Positions 1-12,164 are shown, counted from the stretch's first letter. The stretch is DNA of 64,000 nucleotides from Erythroxylum novogranatense (GCA_029891385.1 CM057235.1:12674001-12738000); one strand, 5' to 3'. Made by a program: numbers and translations. Notes: generated by a model from the sequence alone, not told the origin.

Positions 1-1793
1 GGGACAAACCCCTTTGACCCGGGAATAGCTAGAACAAATTAAATGCTGCTAGACCTTACCTTTTTCCTCTAGAGAGCTTGAATTGACGCTGAACACTTGC
101 TTGGAGGAAGAGAGAAATCGATTGTTGCCTTAGGAAGAAGAAGAAAGATGAACTTTTCAAAGCTTTTAACCTTAACTCTTAAGGAAACTTCCACTTCTTC
201 AAACCCCAGCATTCACCGACCGCAACACCCACCCCTCAAGCTTTCTTATGCTGATTTTTAACAATTAAAAATACTAGCATAAGATTAAGCCAAGTGTGAG
301 CCTTATAACCATTCATTTATTAAAGCATTAAACTAATAAGGTTGAAAAGTCAAATATCTCATCCTCCTCACCAAGTCCAACGTCCACATGCTTAATAAAT
401 ATAATAATTAATTAATTAATTTACTTAATTAATTAATTAGAATATAATTGCTAAGGTCCAGTCCAACTGGGGTCGGTCCTACGCTTCTCGGGCCCCGATC
501 TTTGGCAAATAATAAACCTTTCTTAGCAATATTGATGTCGCGATCTCATCAGGACATATCCCAATCCCATCGGGATCCATTTAATCCTAATGCTCTCCAA
601 TAATTGGAACTCTGTCCAATTATTATTTTACATATTCTCTGAATCACTCTTATGCGTGTGACCCTTTAGGTTCCCGGTTATGTTGGCCACTGAGATTAAC
701 AATTAATCTGAGCAAGTCATGAGCGGCGTCTAGCAACACATCATGACCCCCAATTGACCGGAAAGTAATCGGTTTGATGAATTCATCACGAACTAGATCA
801 CGAACCCTTCCATAGACAATTACCGTGCAATTCGTCCTTTCACCATCCTATACCCCACTTGGTTATGAGTATGATCAAAGTGTCAACTCTCACTAGACTG
901 AGTCTAGCCCAAGTGATATTAGTTCTCGTCCTAGGAATCATTACTCCATATGTCAATGAGGACACTCTTCATGACATATTTGCTGGCCAGCCTTACAAGT
1001 AATGATCCCGACAAGAGGCCATGGGTATCTCTTCTACTAATCCAGAAGTGGTGAATCCTTTATTGGCTACTCAATTAGCTTCGAATACCTCAAGCTGTAC
1101 CCAAGCATCATCCTATGAGCGACCTCTGGAAGGCAACAAGGAATGGAGTCAAAGCACAGAATCAGTATCCAAGATATCCTTGAGTACCTCAAGTCTAAGG
1201 ATACTTGCACCATTGCTATGATGAGATTATCACTGACACTAGAAGAAGATATCCATGTGAGGATCTCATGGCAGTTCATCCAATGTACTTACTACCGCTA
1301 GTAAGCATCCACATGTCAACTCTAAATATCTCATATTTACGCTTCGAGATCCACCGCTGATCCAATCAAGGAATATGACATGTGTTAGTCCATCCGATTA
1401 ATGATGTCCAGCTCATTAATCCTATGACTAGGAGAATTTAGATCTTGACATAATTGCACATGATAGGAATCTCAATAGTATGATCACATCATAATTTCCT
1501 TCATGCTATGTCATATATCATGGACTTCATTAATTCGATTAAAGATCCAATCAATTCATAAACACTGTTTATGATTATCAAATTAATGAAATATGTCTTT
1601 CTTTATTTATTCATAAAGTCTATACACGACTTTGAATAAAACGCGATAAAGGGGATTGCCTTTAGGGCACTACTCTAATAATCTAACGATCTGGACATCC
1701 ATAAGTCGACTTACACTGGTGAACAAGGCGACTTATCAGTACCGATCAAGCATAAGTCGACTTACACATGGTACAAGTCGACTTACATTTACA
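1..1793 (-). repeat. LTR-like non-coding repeat, partial
   Basis: No coding region is visible. Short ORFs here (for example 1021-1221) have no recognisable domain. The minus strand reads like the LTR or untranslated region of a common plant LTR element: long low-complexity leader, (TTAA)n stretch near 405-440, and then an abrupt change at about 1793 into Athila gag sequence. Read on the minus strand it would begin TGTAAATGTAAGTCGACTTG, which fits an LTR start (TG). The other end lies outside the window. I infer that it inserted into, or lies next to, the 5' part of the Athila element. The family is not identified. Confidence 0.5.
1701..1786. repeat. Cluster of AAGTCGACTT palindromes
   Basis: Three perfect copies of the 10-bp palindrome AAGTCGACTT lie at 1703-1712, 1754-1763 and 1775-1784. 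A related half-site (GGCGACTTATC) lies near 1728. They sit at the very edge of the LTR-like repeat, next to the gag junction. Confidence 0.75.
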
Positions 1794-4140
1794 GGCAGAA
1801 GGTGTAGGACCTGGGCTCCGTGATTATGCAGAGCCAGGAATTCAAGAAAGCACTTCGGGAATCCGGAATCCCACTGTAGATGCAAACAATTTTGAGTTGA
1901 AACCAGCTCTTATTTCTATGGTGCAGCAATCGCAATTTGGAGGATCACCTGTTGAAGATCCGAATATGCATTTAACAATTTTCCTTGAAGTTTGCGACAC
2001 TTTGAAGATGAATGGAGTCACTTCTGATGCTATTCGACTTCGCCTTTTTCTATTCTCTTTAAGAGATAAGGCAAGAGCATGGCTTCATTCACTCCCAGCA
2101 GGCTCAATCACTACTTGGGATCAACTCTCGAGGTCAGTTTTAGCCAAGTATTTTCCTCCAAGCAAAACAGCGAATCTCAGGAATGAAATTTCAACATTCA
2201 CGTAGAAAGATGATGAAACGTTGTATGAAGCATGGGAGCGTTATAAAGAGTTACTTCGGTTGTGCCCGCACCATGGCTTACCATCTTGGATGGTTCTTCA
2301 TAACTTCTACAATGGATTGCTTCAGTCAATGAGGACCTTAATAGATGCAGCCGCTGGAGGAGCAATTCTGAATAAAACATATGCAGATGCATACAACCTC
2401 ATTGAAGAAATAGCTCTCAATCATTATCAATGGTCCAATGAACGAGGAGCGACAAAACGCACTTAAGGTAAGTATGATGTTGATGCTCTCACAATCCTTT
2501 CTGCTAAAGTTGATGACATGACTCATAGATTAGACCGTTTGAATGTTAATTCTGTAAATACTGGTAGTTCTAACTCTGCATGTGAAATTTGTGGATCTGT
2601 TGATCATTTATCTTTTCATTGTCAAACTGGTAACCCTTTTGCCCAGGATCAGGGTAGTGATCAAGTTCATGCCATAACCAATCTCCCTCAATGACCTCAA
2701 TTTGATCCTCAATCAAACACTTATAATCAAGGTTGGAGGAACCATCCAAATTTCTCCTGGAGAAATAACCAAAATCCTCCATTCCAGCAAAATGTTAGGC
2801 AACCACCTAGATTTCAAAGACCACCTCACCCATCGGGAAATCCAAAATCAAACCTGGAAAGCATGATGGAATCCATGTTACTGGCCCAATGACAACAAGA
2901 TGACACTATTAAGCAATTAACCTCTAAGGTAGACTTGTTGGCTGCTCATAATAAGTTGCTTGAAAATCAAATAGCAAATCAGGCTAGTTCATCACATCCA
3001 TCACCAGGAAAATTACCTAGCCAACCTGAAACAAATCCTAGGGAGCATTGTAAAGCTGTGACATTGAGAACTGGAAAACAATTGGCAGGACCCTATGATC
3101 CTAGGAATGAGGTAACAAAAGAGAGGAATGTTGAAACTCAGGATAAGGGAACAAGGATAGTGATTGAAGAGAATAACAAAAGTGGGGGTGCTGAGATTTC
3201 TGAGGAACCAAATTTACCATCTCCAAAACTTTATACTCCACCAATCCCTTTCCCTCATAGAATGGCCAAGGCTAAGTTGGATGCTCAGTTTGGGAAGTTC
3301 TTAGAAGTGCTTAAAAAGTTGTATATTAATATTCCTTTCACTGATGCACTTTCTCAAATGCCTTCTTATGCTAAGTTTCTTAAAGAAATTTTATCTAACA
3401 AGAGAAAGTTAGAAGAGCATGAAACCGTTGCTTTGACTGTTGAATGTAGTGCTGCCATTCAAAATAAACTTCCTCCAAAACTAAAAGACCCTGGTAGCTT
3501 TTCAATTCCTTGCCAAATTGGTAAAGTTACTATTAAACATGCTTTGTGTGATTTAGGGTCAAGTGTGAGTTTAATGCCATTGTCTTTATGTCGAAAGCTT
3601 GATTTAGGAGAGTTGACACCAACTACTGTTGGTTTGCAATTAGCTAATCGCTCTGTTAAATATTCTGTTGGTGTATTGGAGGATGTGCCTATTAAGGTAG
3701 GTATTTTGTATGCGCCTGTTGATTTTGTCATTTTGGAAATGGAAGAAGACACCCGCACCCCAATTATACTTGGAAGGCCATTTCTGGCTACAGCAGGATG
3801 TCAAATAGATGTGAAAAATGGCAAATTATCATTTGAAATTGGTGAGGATTGCGTTCAATTTTATCTTTCCAAGGCTACAAAATTTCCAAGTTTGTCTGAT
3901 GATTGTTGTAGAATTGATATTGTTGATTCTATTGTCAATGCTTATTTGTCTAATACACATTCAATTGATTTTCTTGAACAATGTTTAATCACTAATGGAA
4001 CATCAAGTGATAAGAATCCAGGTGTAGCCATGGTTGCTAAATCTTTAGCAAATCTCCCTACAACAATAGAAGAGCAATTTGAAGTTCTACAAATAGATCA
4101 ACAACAATCTGAAGTGAAAGCACCAGAGGTAGAACTAAAA
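1794..4140 (+). pseudogene. Athila gag and protease, decayed
   Basis: One reading frame runs from about 1794 and is broken by stops at 2203 (TAG), 2464 (TAA), 2692 (TGA) and 2890 (TGA). The gag core (1900-2466) carries 'DKARAWLHSLPAGSITTWDQL', the retrotransposon gag signature. A CCHC zinc knuckle, CEICGSVDHLSFHC (C-x2-C-x4-H-x4-C), is encoded at 2581-2622. The aspartic protease core lies near 3546, with 'CDLGSSVSLMP', where active members usually have DLGAS. An ATG at 1768 lies in the flanking repeat, so it is not the native start. Gag would form the particle and protease would cleave Gag-Pol; neither can be made intact here. Confidence 0.85.
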
Positions 4141-7025
4141 CCTCTTCCTTCTAATTTAAGGTATGAATTTCTGGGCCCAAATTCTACATATCCTATGGTT
4201 GTTAATGCTAACTTGGATGCTGTTGATACTGACAAACTTGTTAGCATGTTAAGAAAGCATAGAAACGCCATTGGGTATTCCTTAGATGATCTTAAAGGAA
4301 TTCATCCTTCAGTGTGTATGCATCGTATCTTTATGGAAGATGACCATAGGCCTACAATTGAACATCAAAGGAGATTAAATCCTAGTATGCAAGAAGTGGT
4401 CAAAAAGGAAATTTTGAAACTACTTAACGCAGGAATAATTTACCCTATCTCAGATAGTAAGTGGGTTAGTCCGGTTCATGTAGTTCCTAAAAAAGGAGGG
4501 ATGACGGTAATAACAAATGAAAAGAATGAACTTATTCCAACTAGAACTGCTACTGGTTGGAGAATGTGTATTGATTACCGTAAGTTGAATTCTGCAACTA
4601 GAAAAGATCATTTTCCTCTTCCCTTCATTGACCAAATGCTGGAAAGACTTGCTAGGAATTCTCATTTTTGGTTATCTTGACGGGTACTCAGGGTTCTTTC
4701 AGATTCCCATCCACCCACAAGATCAGGACAAAACTACATTTACTTGCCCATATGGTACTTTTGCCTATAGGAGAATGCCTTTTGGACTTTGTAATGCTCC
4801 CGCTACTTTCCAACGTTGTATGATGGCCATATTTTCTGATTTCATTGAAAATATTATGGAGGTATTCATGGATGATTTCTCTGTTTATGGCTTGTCTTTT
4901 GATGATTGCTTACAAAATCTTTCCAAAGTGTTAGCTAAATGTGAAGAGGCTAATTTAGTCTTGAATTGGGAAAAGTGCCATTTTATGGTTCAGGAGGGAA
5001 TTGTACTTGGTCATCTGGTTTCCAATAAGGGTATTCAAGTTGACAAAGCAAAAGTGGAAGTAATTGAGAAATTACCGCCACCTACTTCTGTCAAAGGCGT
5101 GAGAAGTTTTCTTGGCCATGTTGGTTTTTATAGACGATTCATTAAAGACTTCTCTAAAATTGCAAAACCTTTAACGCGTTTGCTTGTTAAGGATATACCA
5201 TTTGATTTTAATGAGGATTGTCTGAGTGCTTATTACAAGTTGAAAGAGGTTTTGATTTCAGCTCCAGTTATGCAGGCACCTAATTAGAATATTCCATTCG
5301 AAGTGATGTGCGATGCCAGCGATCATGCTTTAGGAGCTGTTTTGGGACAACGACAGGATAACAAGCCTTATGCCATCTACTATGCTAGCCGAACTCTTGA
5401 CGAGGCTCAACTCAATTATGCCACCACCGAAAAAAGAGTTTTTAGCTGTTATCTTTGCTTTTGAAAAGTTTAGGTCTTACCTAATAAACTCTAAAGTAGT
5501 TGTCTTTACAGATCATGCAGCTATTCGGCATTTGTTAAAGAAGAAAGACTCCAAGCCACGACTTATTCGTTGGGTATTATTGTTATAAGAATTTGATATT
5601 GAAATTAAAGATAAAGCGGGTATTGAAAATGTGGTGGCTGATCATTTGTCTCGAATTACTGTCCTGAATGACGAATGTCCGATTGATGATTCTATTTCAG
5701 GAGAACATTTATTAGCCATATCATCTTTGGTAACACCATGGTATGCAGATTTGGTAAACTACATTGTTTGCGGACTATTCCCACCAGAGATAACGTATCA
5801 GCAGAAGAAGAAACTTATCTCTGACGCTAAATATTATGTGTGGGAAGAACCATTACTGTTCAAATATTGTGGAGATGGTATTTTTCGACGATGTTTGTCT
5901 GAGGACGAGGTACAAAGTGTCCTTTACCATTGCCATTCAACAGTTTATGGTGCCCATTTTGGTACAGATAAGATAGCTGCAAAAGTTCTTCAAGCAGGAT
6001 TTTTCTGGCCCACTTTGTTTCGTGATGTTCGGGAGTATGTAGCTACATGTGATAATTGCCAGCGGATGGGTACTATTTCTAGGAGGTCTGAAATGCCACA
6101 AACTGGAATACTTGAGGTTGAATTGTTTGATGTTTGGGGAATTGACTTTATGGGACCTTTTCCTAATTCCCATAACAATCTCTATATTCTTGTCGCAGTT
6201 GATTATGTTTCAAAATGGGTAGAGGCCGTTGCGACTTCCACAAATGATTCTAAGGTTGTCATCAAATTCTTGAAGAAACACATCTTCTCTCGTTTCGGAA
6301 TTCCGAGGGCCTTATTGAACGATAATGGTACTCACTTTTGCAGTAAGCCCCTGGAGAGTCTTTTGCGAAAATATGTTGTTTATCATCAGATTGCTACACC
6401 TTATCATCCTCAAACAAGTGGACAGGTTGAAGTTTCCCATCGAGAAATCAAGAGTATTTTGGAAAAAACAGTTGATAAGTCACGGAAAGATTGGTCCTTA
6501 AAACTTGATGATGCTCTTTGGGCATACCATACTGCTATCAAAACACCGTTGGGAACTACACCTTATCGGCTTGTGTTTGACAAATCATGTCACTTACCAG
6601 TAGAGTTAGAACATAAAGCTTATTGGGCTATCAAAACTCTCAATTTTGACATGAAGTCTGCTGGTGAACAGAGAGCAATGCAGTTGAATGAGTTAGACAT
6701 TTTAAGATTGGAGGCTTATGAGAGTTCTCGACTCTATAAGGAAAAGACCAAACTATGGCACGACAAACATATTACCAAAAAAAGGTTTGTCGAAGGTGAT
6801 TTAGCTTTGTTATTTAATCGTCGCCTTCGCCTTTTTCCAGGTAAACTCAATTCTCGATGGTCGGGTCCATTTCAAGTTCTACAAGTATTTCCCCATAGTG
6901 CAGTCGAGGTTTGGAGTGAAGTTTTCGGACCTTTCAAAGTTAATGGACAACGTCTCAAACCTTATTTCGCTGGTCATCCATTAGGTGCCACTACAACATT
7001 GACACTTTTCGAACCACACGATTGA
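4141..7025 (+). pseudogene. Athila pol: reverse transcriptase, RNase H, integrase, decayed
   Basis: RT begins near 4300 and has the catalytic FMDDF box at 4865-4879. A 1-base insertion near 4669 moves the frame, and an extra A in the A-run near 5430 moves it again inside RNase H. Stops lie at 5285 (TAG) and 5586 (TAA). RNase H keeps [19 protein letters not shown] and [11 protein letters not shown]. Integrase runs about 5880-6900: an HHCC zinc domain (H and H at 5928-5960; CDNC near 6048), then D in WGIDF (6138), D in LNDNG (6317) and E in QVEVSHRE (about 6430). The C-terminal '[11 protein letters not shown]' is typical of Athila/Tat pol ends. The ORF ends at TGA 7023-7025. Confidence 0.88.
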
Positions 7026-7130
7026 TGAATGGTTTTCCTGGTTTGTGTGTACCATTTCCTGAGCTTTGTAAATATTTTGTACTTATTTCCTTTAATTTGT
7101 TATTAAAAAAAGATTCATTTCTACCCGAGA

Positions 7131-7370
7131 GTTACACGGTCAATCCGTGTAAAATTACACGGCCCGTGTAAATGGAAAACTTGCGGACACTTTTCACCCC
7201 AAGGTTACACGGTCCAACCGTGTAAATATACATGGACCGTGTGACTTTAGCTATCCACCCAAAGGTTTCACGGGCAGACCGTGTAACTTCACACGGCCCG
7301 TGTACCTTGCAACAATTCCCGCCGATGTTCACACGGTCAGTCCGTGTGATTTCACACGGACCGTGTGAAT
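7131..7370. repeat. Array of four double-palindrome modules (ACACGG..CCGTGT)
   Basis: Four modules of about 42 bp lie at 7131-7173, 7204-7244, 7265-7304 and 7327-7370. Each holds two imperfect palindromes: ACACGG, 4-5 bases, CCGTGT, then ACACGG(C/A)CCGTGT. The spacing is about 60-70 bp. The array lies 105 bp after the pol stop and about 210 bp before the next ORF start at 7584. The same motif recurs in the LTR at 10023-10207. Confidence 0.9.
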
Positions 7371-7583
7371 CGTTTCCCCTACCTTTTTCGTCCTAAATCC
7401 TTAGTTTGTTTACCCTTTTTCTTTCTTCCATTCTTTCTCTTCTCCCTAAATCCCGATTCTCTCCACCTCTTCCCAACTTTCATTCTTCCTCCCTCTGTTC
7501 TTCCGAATCTCCCTTTCCTCGTTACTTTCTTTCCTTTCTCTCACTTATTTTCACCATTTTTCTTCTTCCCTCTGTTTTCGTCG

Positions 7584-8916
7584 ATGGGTTCAAAGAGGAG
7601 TCGCTTGGCACTAGGCGCTTCCAGCTCCACTTCCGCACCATCATCTCGTGTTTCTCGTCCAATAGTAATTCCAATCCTTTTGGTTTAACAGATTCTGATG
7701 AATGTGCTCGTTATGATTCCTTGAAATCTCGACCATTAGTAGCTACTCGTTACTACGATGAAGACACATTGACTGACCTAGCTTTATTAGATGATGTGTA
7801 TAGGTTGTTTGATTCAATTGGATTGCGTTCTTTTCTAGATGTGCGATGCTCCACATATTCGAATTTAACCCAAGAATTTTTGAGCACTATCTCTGTCGAA
7901 GTAACTCAAGGGAGAAATTGTCTAGCTGGTAGGATTAGTTTTCAACTTCTAGGTCATAGACATACCTTGACATTAGATGAGTTCAATGCTATTTATGCTT
8001 TACCCACTGGTATTGATTTCATTCATTGCCGAGTGCCTCCTGATTTTGACCGCCTTGCATTCTGGTATCGTATTGCTGATGGCTCACGTTATACCCCAAG
8101 TTCTTCGAAAGCCACGAGCATTAAAAACCCTTGTTTTCGTTATGCACATCGCATTCTCTCTAGTGGGATTTTTGCTCGTGGTGATAGCACGAATGTAGTT
8201 CGCTCTCCTGAATTGTTTTTCCTATATACTATGCATAGTGGTGCACCCATTGATGCTGGTTCTTTCCTCGCCGCCCAATTTCAACGTGTCGCACTTCAAT
8301 TTTTCGGAGAAATTTCTGTCGGCGGTTTAATTACACCGATAGCTTTGACCTTAGGCTTTGATCCTCTCGCCAATTCAGTTTTTGTAGTTCAGGGCTCTGA
8401 GCGCATTGATTTTCCCGCCTTAGAAGCTATGCATATGTGTCGGTCCATACGGGGACACCATTGTTGGGTGTACCCTAATCACATACTTTTCCGTTTACCC
8501 TGTCCAGCCCGTACGACTCTTCGTGACCCATCCAACATTGGTTGGATGCCTATGGTTGACAGCACTGATCCTGAACCATTGCAACCTTCCTTTCCTCCCC
8601 CCCTCATCCGACATCCATGCCTTCTTCTTCTTCTTCCCAACCCGACCCCTCTGATTTTGACCTTCGCGCCCTATATCACACGCTCTCTTCCATCCAAACT
8701 GAACAATCCGCTCTCCGCGCCTTAGTCACAGATCAGGGCCACTACCTTCGACATTTCGGGGATACTCTTTCAACAATTCAAAATAATCAGACTAACCTGC
8801 TGTGCATCGTTGAATCACAAAATGCAACCTTGCAGGAAATGTCATCAGCTTTCAACCTGTGGCATCAACCCTCAGCAACCCCCGGTAATCCTCCCTCTCC
8901 TCCATCTTCTCCATAA
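7584..8916 (+). pseudogene. ATHILA ORF-1 family protein in env position, frameshifted
   Basis: The likely start is ATG 7584 (MGSKRSRLALGASSS). The frame then shifts near 7670-7690 into a long frame, and shifts again at a run of seven C (8597-8603) into the frame that ends at TAA 8914-8916. The core (about 7700-8480) matches the pattern I recall for the ATHILA ORF-1 family (Pfam PF03078): 'LLDDVYRLFDSIGL', 'TYSNLTQEFLST', 'ISFQLLGHRHTLTLDEFNAIYALPTG' (shown here in parts) and 'ARGDSTNVVRSPELFFL'. The tail is Ser/Pro/Gln rich. No clear transmembrane segment is seen, so calling it Env would rest on position only. The function of the family is not known to me. A hydrophobic stretch encoded upstream of 7584 comes from a pyrimidine-rich leader and is probably not translated. 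Confidence 0.78.
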
Positions 8917-9876
8917 TTGTTTTCATTGAGCTCAATGCTTGATGTTAGCATAGGGGAGTTAGTTCGGTTATTTAGTTTGTCCTTTAATTCTGTTCTTCTG
9001 GTGTCGCTTCATTTATGTTTGCTTCCTTCCTGTTGCATGCTGTGTTACATTCTGTTCTGCATTTTCCATTTGTTTTTATCATAAGTCAACTGTGAACTTC
9101 GTAGGAAATGGTGGACACCCGATCATAACTAAGTTTAGCTCCTTCATATTGAAAATACATAACTAAATCTACCTAACGGATAACCCTGTTGCTGTTCCTT
9201 TTCTGTTACTGGAGAATCGTTTGCTTACCTTAAAAAAAATGAAATACCTGTGTGAACACCAATATTAGCTGAGGTTGGTGGAACGACACCATCTTCCCTT
9301 AAGTTCTTAAACGTATGGAGTTTCTAGTATTGGAAGGGAATGTCCCCTTTGTTGGGCCGTTTTAAATTTCTGAGCAATCACACACCTTTGGTCTACCAAT
9401 TCTAGCCGGCACAAACGACACGGCATTTGTGCTCCTTAAGTGGCTTACGTATGAAGTAGCTAGAATTGGGAGAGTTAAGTCCCTTTTTGGGCCGTTTTAT
9501 AACTCGACCAACCGAAGGTCTCATTGGTCTGTGCTACCTCTTTGAGATGCATGCTACTGGGGAAATACCTAGAAAGGTACCCCTTTGAGGCGTGCATTAC
9601 TGGGGAATTTGGAAATTTTCTAATAAATTGGCAACCAAGCGCTCCTTTGAGATAGAGAGAACAGTGGAGGGATAATCCTACTTTTTAAGTATTTTCATTA
9701 TGTTAATTGATCCTTTGAGCTAAACTTAGTAGAGTTCGTGAGTGATGAACCATTCCTTCAAGCTCATAATTGATCTAATCACATGTTGCATTTTGTTTGT
9801 TTTAAATTGGTGTTCAAAGTGTTTATGTGATTTTGTGTCTTTAATTTAATTTGCTTGAGGACAAGCAAACGTTTAG
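8917..9876 (+). other. 3' untranslated region of the Athila element
   Basis: No ORF is seen. There is a diverged duplication of a block ending 'GGGCCGTTTTA' (about 9315-9365 and 9455-9500). The tract ends in 'GAGGACAAGCAAACG', the phrase that usually precedes the polypurine tract in Athila/Tat elements. Confidence 0.7.
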
Positions 9877-9888
9877 CATAGGGGAGTT
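9877..9888 (+). promoter_or_regulatory. Polypurine tract of Athila element
   Basis: Purine-rich CATAGGGGAGTT lies directly before the LTR start TGATATATTG at 9889. It would prime plus-strand DNA synthesis. Confidence 0.75.
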
Positions 9889-11099
9889 TGATATATTGTT
9901 ATCTTTTGTTATTTTCCATCTCCATTTTGTCATTGATTTTACATCAATTGTTGAGTATTTCCATAGATTTTGGTGAATTTGGTACTACTGTGGGTTTTTG
10001 GCTATTTTTGCAGGTTTAAAGATTTACACGGTCAGACCATGTAAATTTACACGGACCATGTAAATGGAAGCAAATGGCACGAATTTTTTTGAAGGTTACA
10101 CGATCAGATCGTGTAAATTCACACGACCCGTGTAATGCGAAGCAGATGCGCCCACTTATCCGATTGTTACATGGTCAGACCGTGTAAATTCACACGGTCT
10201 GTGTATGGCGGTTATTTTGACAGTTTCGGGAATTATAGGGAGAGGGGATAGAAGAGAGAAGGGAGTTTTTTTGGAATTTGACAAGAAACCAGAGAAAAGA
10301 GAATAGGATATCGAGAAGGAGAGGAGGAGAAACGAAGATCGATAATGACCATTGGAGATTGAGAGATCAAGATCTAAGACAATTTGGAGTTCCTTTTTCC
10401 TCCTTTTTCTACTTTTACTTTCATCCTTTCATGTTGATGTTAATTATTCATTTAGTTTTTATGACTAATTCAGTTATGGATCTTTAAATTTCTTTATTCT
10501 AGGATATTTATTTCAGCTTAGGAATTGTGTATTAAACCTTATGATTTATTTCTTTTAGATCAATGTTGATTAAATTTCAGTAAAGTCGTTTTGTCAATTA
10601 TTGATCTGATCTGTCTAATCTAGGGTTCTGAATTAAATATGGGTGGTATTAAACTAAGAACTGAAAAGTGATGTTTAATATCCGAAATGCTAGATTAGGT
10701 CTAACTGAATGAATATCTAGAAATAGATTTCTTCGTTAGGAGTACGAAAATAATCTAAAGGCGTTAATTGGGTTGAATTTGGTTTGTAATCTAAGAAATT
10801 GGTTTAAAAATTGAAGTCAACACGTTGATTACTTCGAAAGAACTGATTGACAACATCTAGTTAATGTACCAGATCGATGATATATTTCATAAGGAGGTAC
10901 ATAATTTCCTTGTTGGAATGAATTCCTAGAATATTAGTGAAAATTCTGTTTATCATACATTGCAATTTCCTTAATAACATAACTTTCTTAACTGCTTGTT
11001 TAGCAAATTTGAGAAGAGAGAATTTAGTAATTTGACCTAGCCCTTGTGGATCGACACTTGATTGCTACAACTAAACCTGTGCACTTGCAGAGCCTATCA
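9889..11099 (+). repeat. 3' LTR of Athila element
   Basis: The LTR runs from TGATAT (9889) to TATCA (11095-11099), 1211 bp, with short inverted ends TGATA/TATCA. It carries the palindrome array at 10023-10207. It ends with the phrase 'GGATCGACACTTG...CTTGCAGAG', which is also found near the ends of the other Athila-like LTRs in this window. Confidence 0.82.
10023..10207. repeat. LTR copy of the ACACGG..CCGTGT palindrome array
   Basis: Three double-palindrome modules lie at 10023-10064, 10094-10135 and 10165-10207. They begin 134 bp inside the LTR and have the same consensus as the array at 7131-7370. Several arms are decayed by single changes (for example CCATGT for CCGTGT). Confidence 0.88.
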
Positions 11100-11541
11100 A
11101 TCTCCAATTGGAATGATCTAATTGTGAGGTCTATAGGCCAAGATACGGCTAAATTATAGAAGTCTATTCAGTGGAACCCATCCATTCAACAAGGTACACA
11201 TTCCAAACTAACTAACTTCGATTTTATCATGCAAGAGCAACATAAAAATACATCCAATTTAACCAAAAACATCCTATTTACTTATGAAATACTTATTTTA
11301 TCAATTCCCCTCACATCACATTCATAATCCAAGCAAACATATAAAAAATTTCTATACATATTTCACATCTAAATATATATGTCCATGCCGAAGCGAACAA
11401 ATTATCCATTTAACCTTGTCTTTTACATTAAGTACCATTATATCTCTTACTATACTTAGATGGACTTAATTCATTATATTCACTTCGTAATACACCCTAG
11501 ACATGCTATAATACTTCTAGGGTATATGTTGGGGCGTTACA
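11100..11541 (-). repeat. Chromovirus-like LTR fragment
   Basis: AT-rich non-coding sequence ends in 'GGGGCGTTACA' at 11541. This is the mirror of the TGTAACGCCCC start common to chromovirus LTRs. It directly follows the Athila LTR end, so the other end is lost or lies beneath another insertion. No TSD found. Confidence 0.42.
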
Positions 11542-11578
11542 TGGGAGATAGAACTAATAAATTCTTTTATAGTGACAT

Positions 11579-12160
11579 TTGATAGGTGTATATTATAGTA
11601 TGTGTTCTAGATGTTTAAATGTGTTTTTAAGTGTTTAATTAGATGATAATAATGTGTTTAGGACCATGAACTGTTAGTGTTTTATGTGTTTTCTTTGTTT
11701 GATTGTTTTAGAGCAAGGATTTGATCTTAATATTATGTTTCAAGGGTTGCCTTTATGTACTTGATAGTGGGTGGAAAAAGGAAGAGAATATGATGAAAGA
11801 GTTGAAGAATAAGACCATGCATGACCATATATAAGTTTGTCAGTGAGTAGAAAAAGGAAAATATAAAGAAATAGTTGAAGAGCAAGACCATGCATGATCG
11901 TGCATAGTTATGTGAGATCGTGCATGTAACAAGCATGAGGATGAGTGAACTGGCAATTTTCAGCTCGTGAAGTTTTGTATTCTTAACATTTCGGGTCTAT
12001 TTTTGTAACAAAAACAAGTGGAAGACCCTAAAAAGATCCCTGAAAGTCTCAAGAGTGTAAGAAAGAAAAAAGAAAAGCATAAAAGAGGAGGTTGCACATC
12101 ACAAGAAAGGAGATAAAAAATGGAAACATCAAGATGCTCTAGACCCTCTATTATGGTTAA
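11579..12160 (+). repeat. LTR-like tract of a deleted Athila/Tat-type element
   Basis: It starts TGATAGGTG at 11579. The first 180 bp align by eye with 28697-28870 (for example 'TTGATCTTAATATTATGTTTCAA' versus 'TTAGGTCTTAATTTTATGTTTCAA', partial text). Palindromic CATGCATG/GATCGTGCATG repeats lie at 11813-11930. No ORF of note. Confidence 0.5.
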
Positions 12161-12164
12161 AAAA

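Larger units (their letters stand above)
1794..11099 (+). mobile_element. Athila-type Ty3/gypsy retrotransposon, 5' truncated
   Basis: Order on + is gag, protease, reverse transcriptase, RNase H, integrase, a palindrome array, an ATHILA ORF-1-like ORF in the env position, a 3' untranslated region, a polypurine tract and a 3' LTR. RT text around 'GWRMCIDYRKLN' with the preceding insertion (KNELIPTRT) is typical of the Athila lineage. No 5' LTR or primer binding site is present: gag is abutted at 1793 by an unrelated repeat. Six in-frame stops and four frameshifts show that it is inactive. Lineage assignment is from recalled family features, not from a search. Confidence 0.88.

Noticed and set aside
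7131..7370. Regularly spaced palindromic repeats resembling a CRISPR array
   Set aside because: Spacers are short and partly shared, there are no cas genes, the setting is a plant retrotransposon, and the same modules occur in its LTR.
7406..7583. N-terminal extension with a signal-peptide-like hydrophobic stretch before the ATHILA ORF-1-like protein
   Set aside because: It is the translation of a CT-rich leader; the ATG at 7584 gives a more typical start and is in a different frame.
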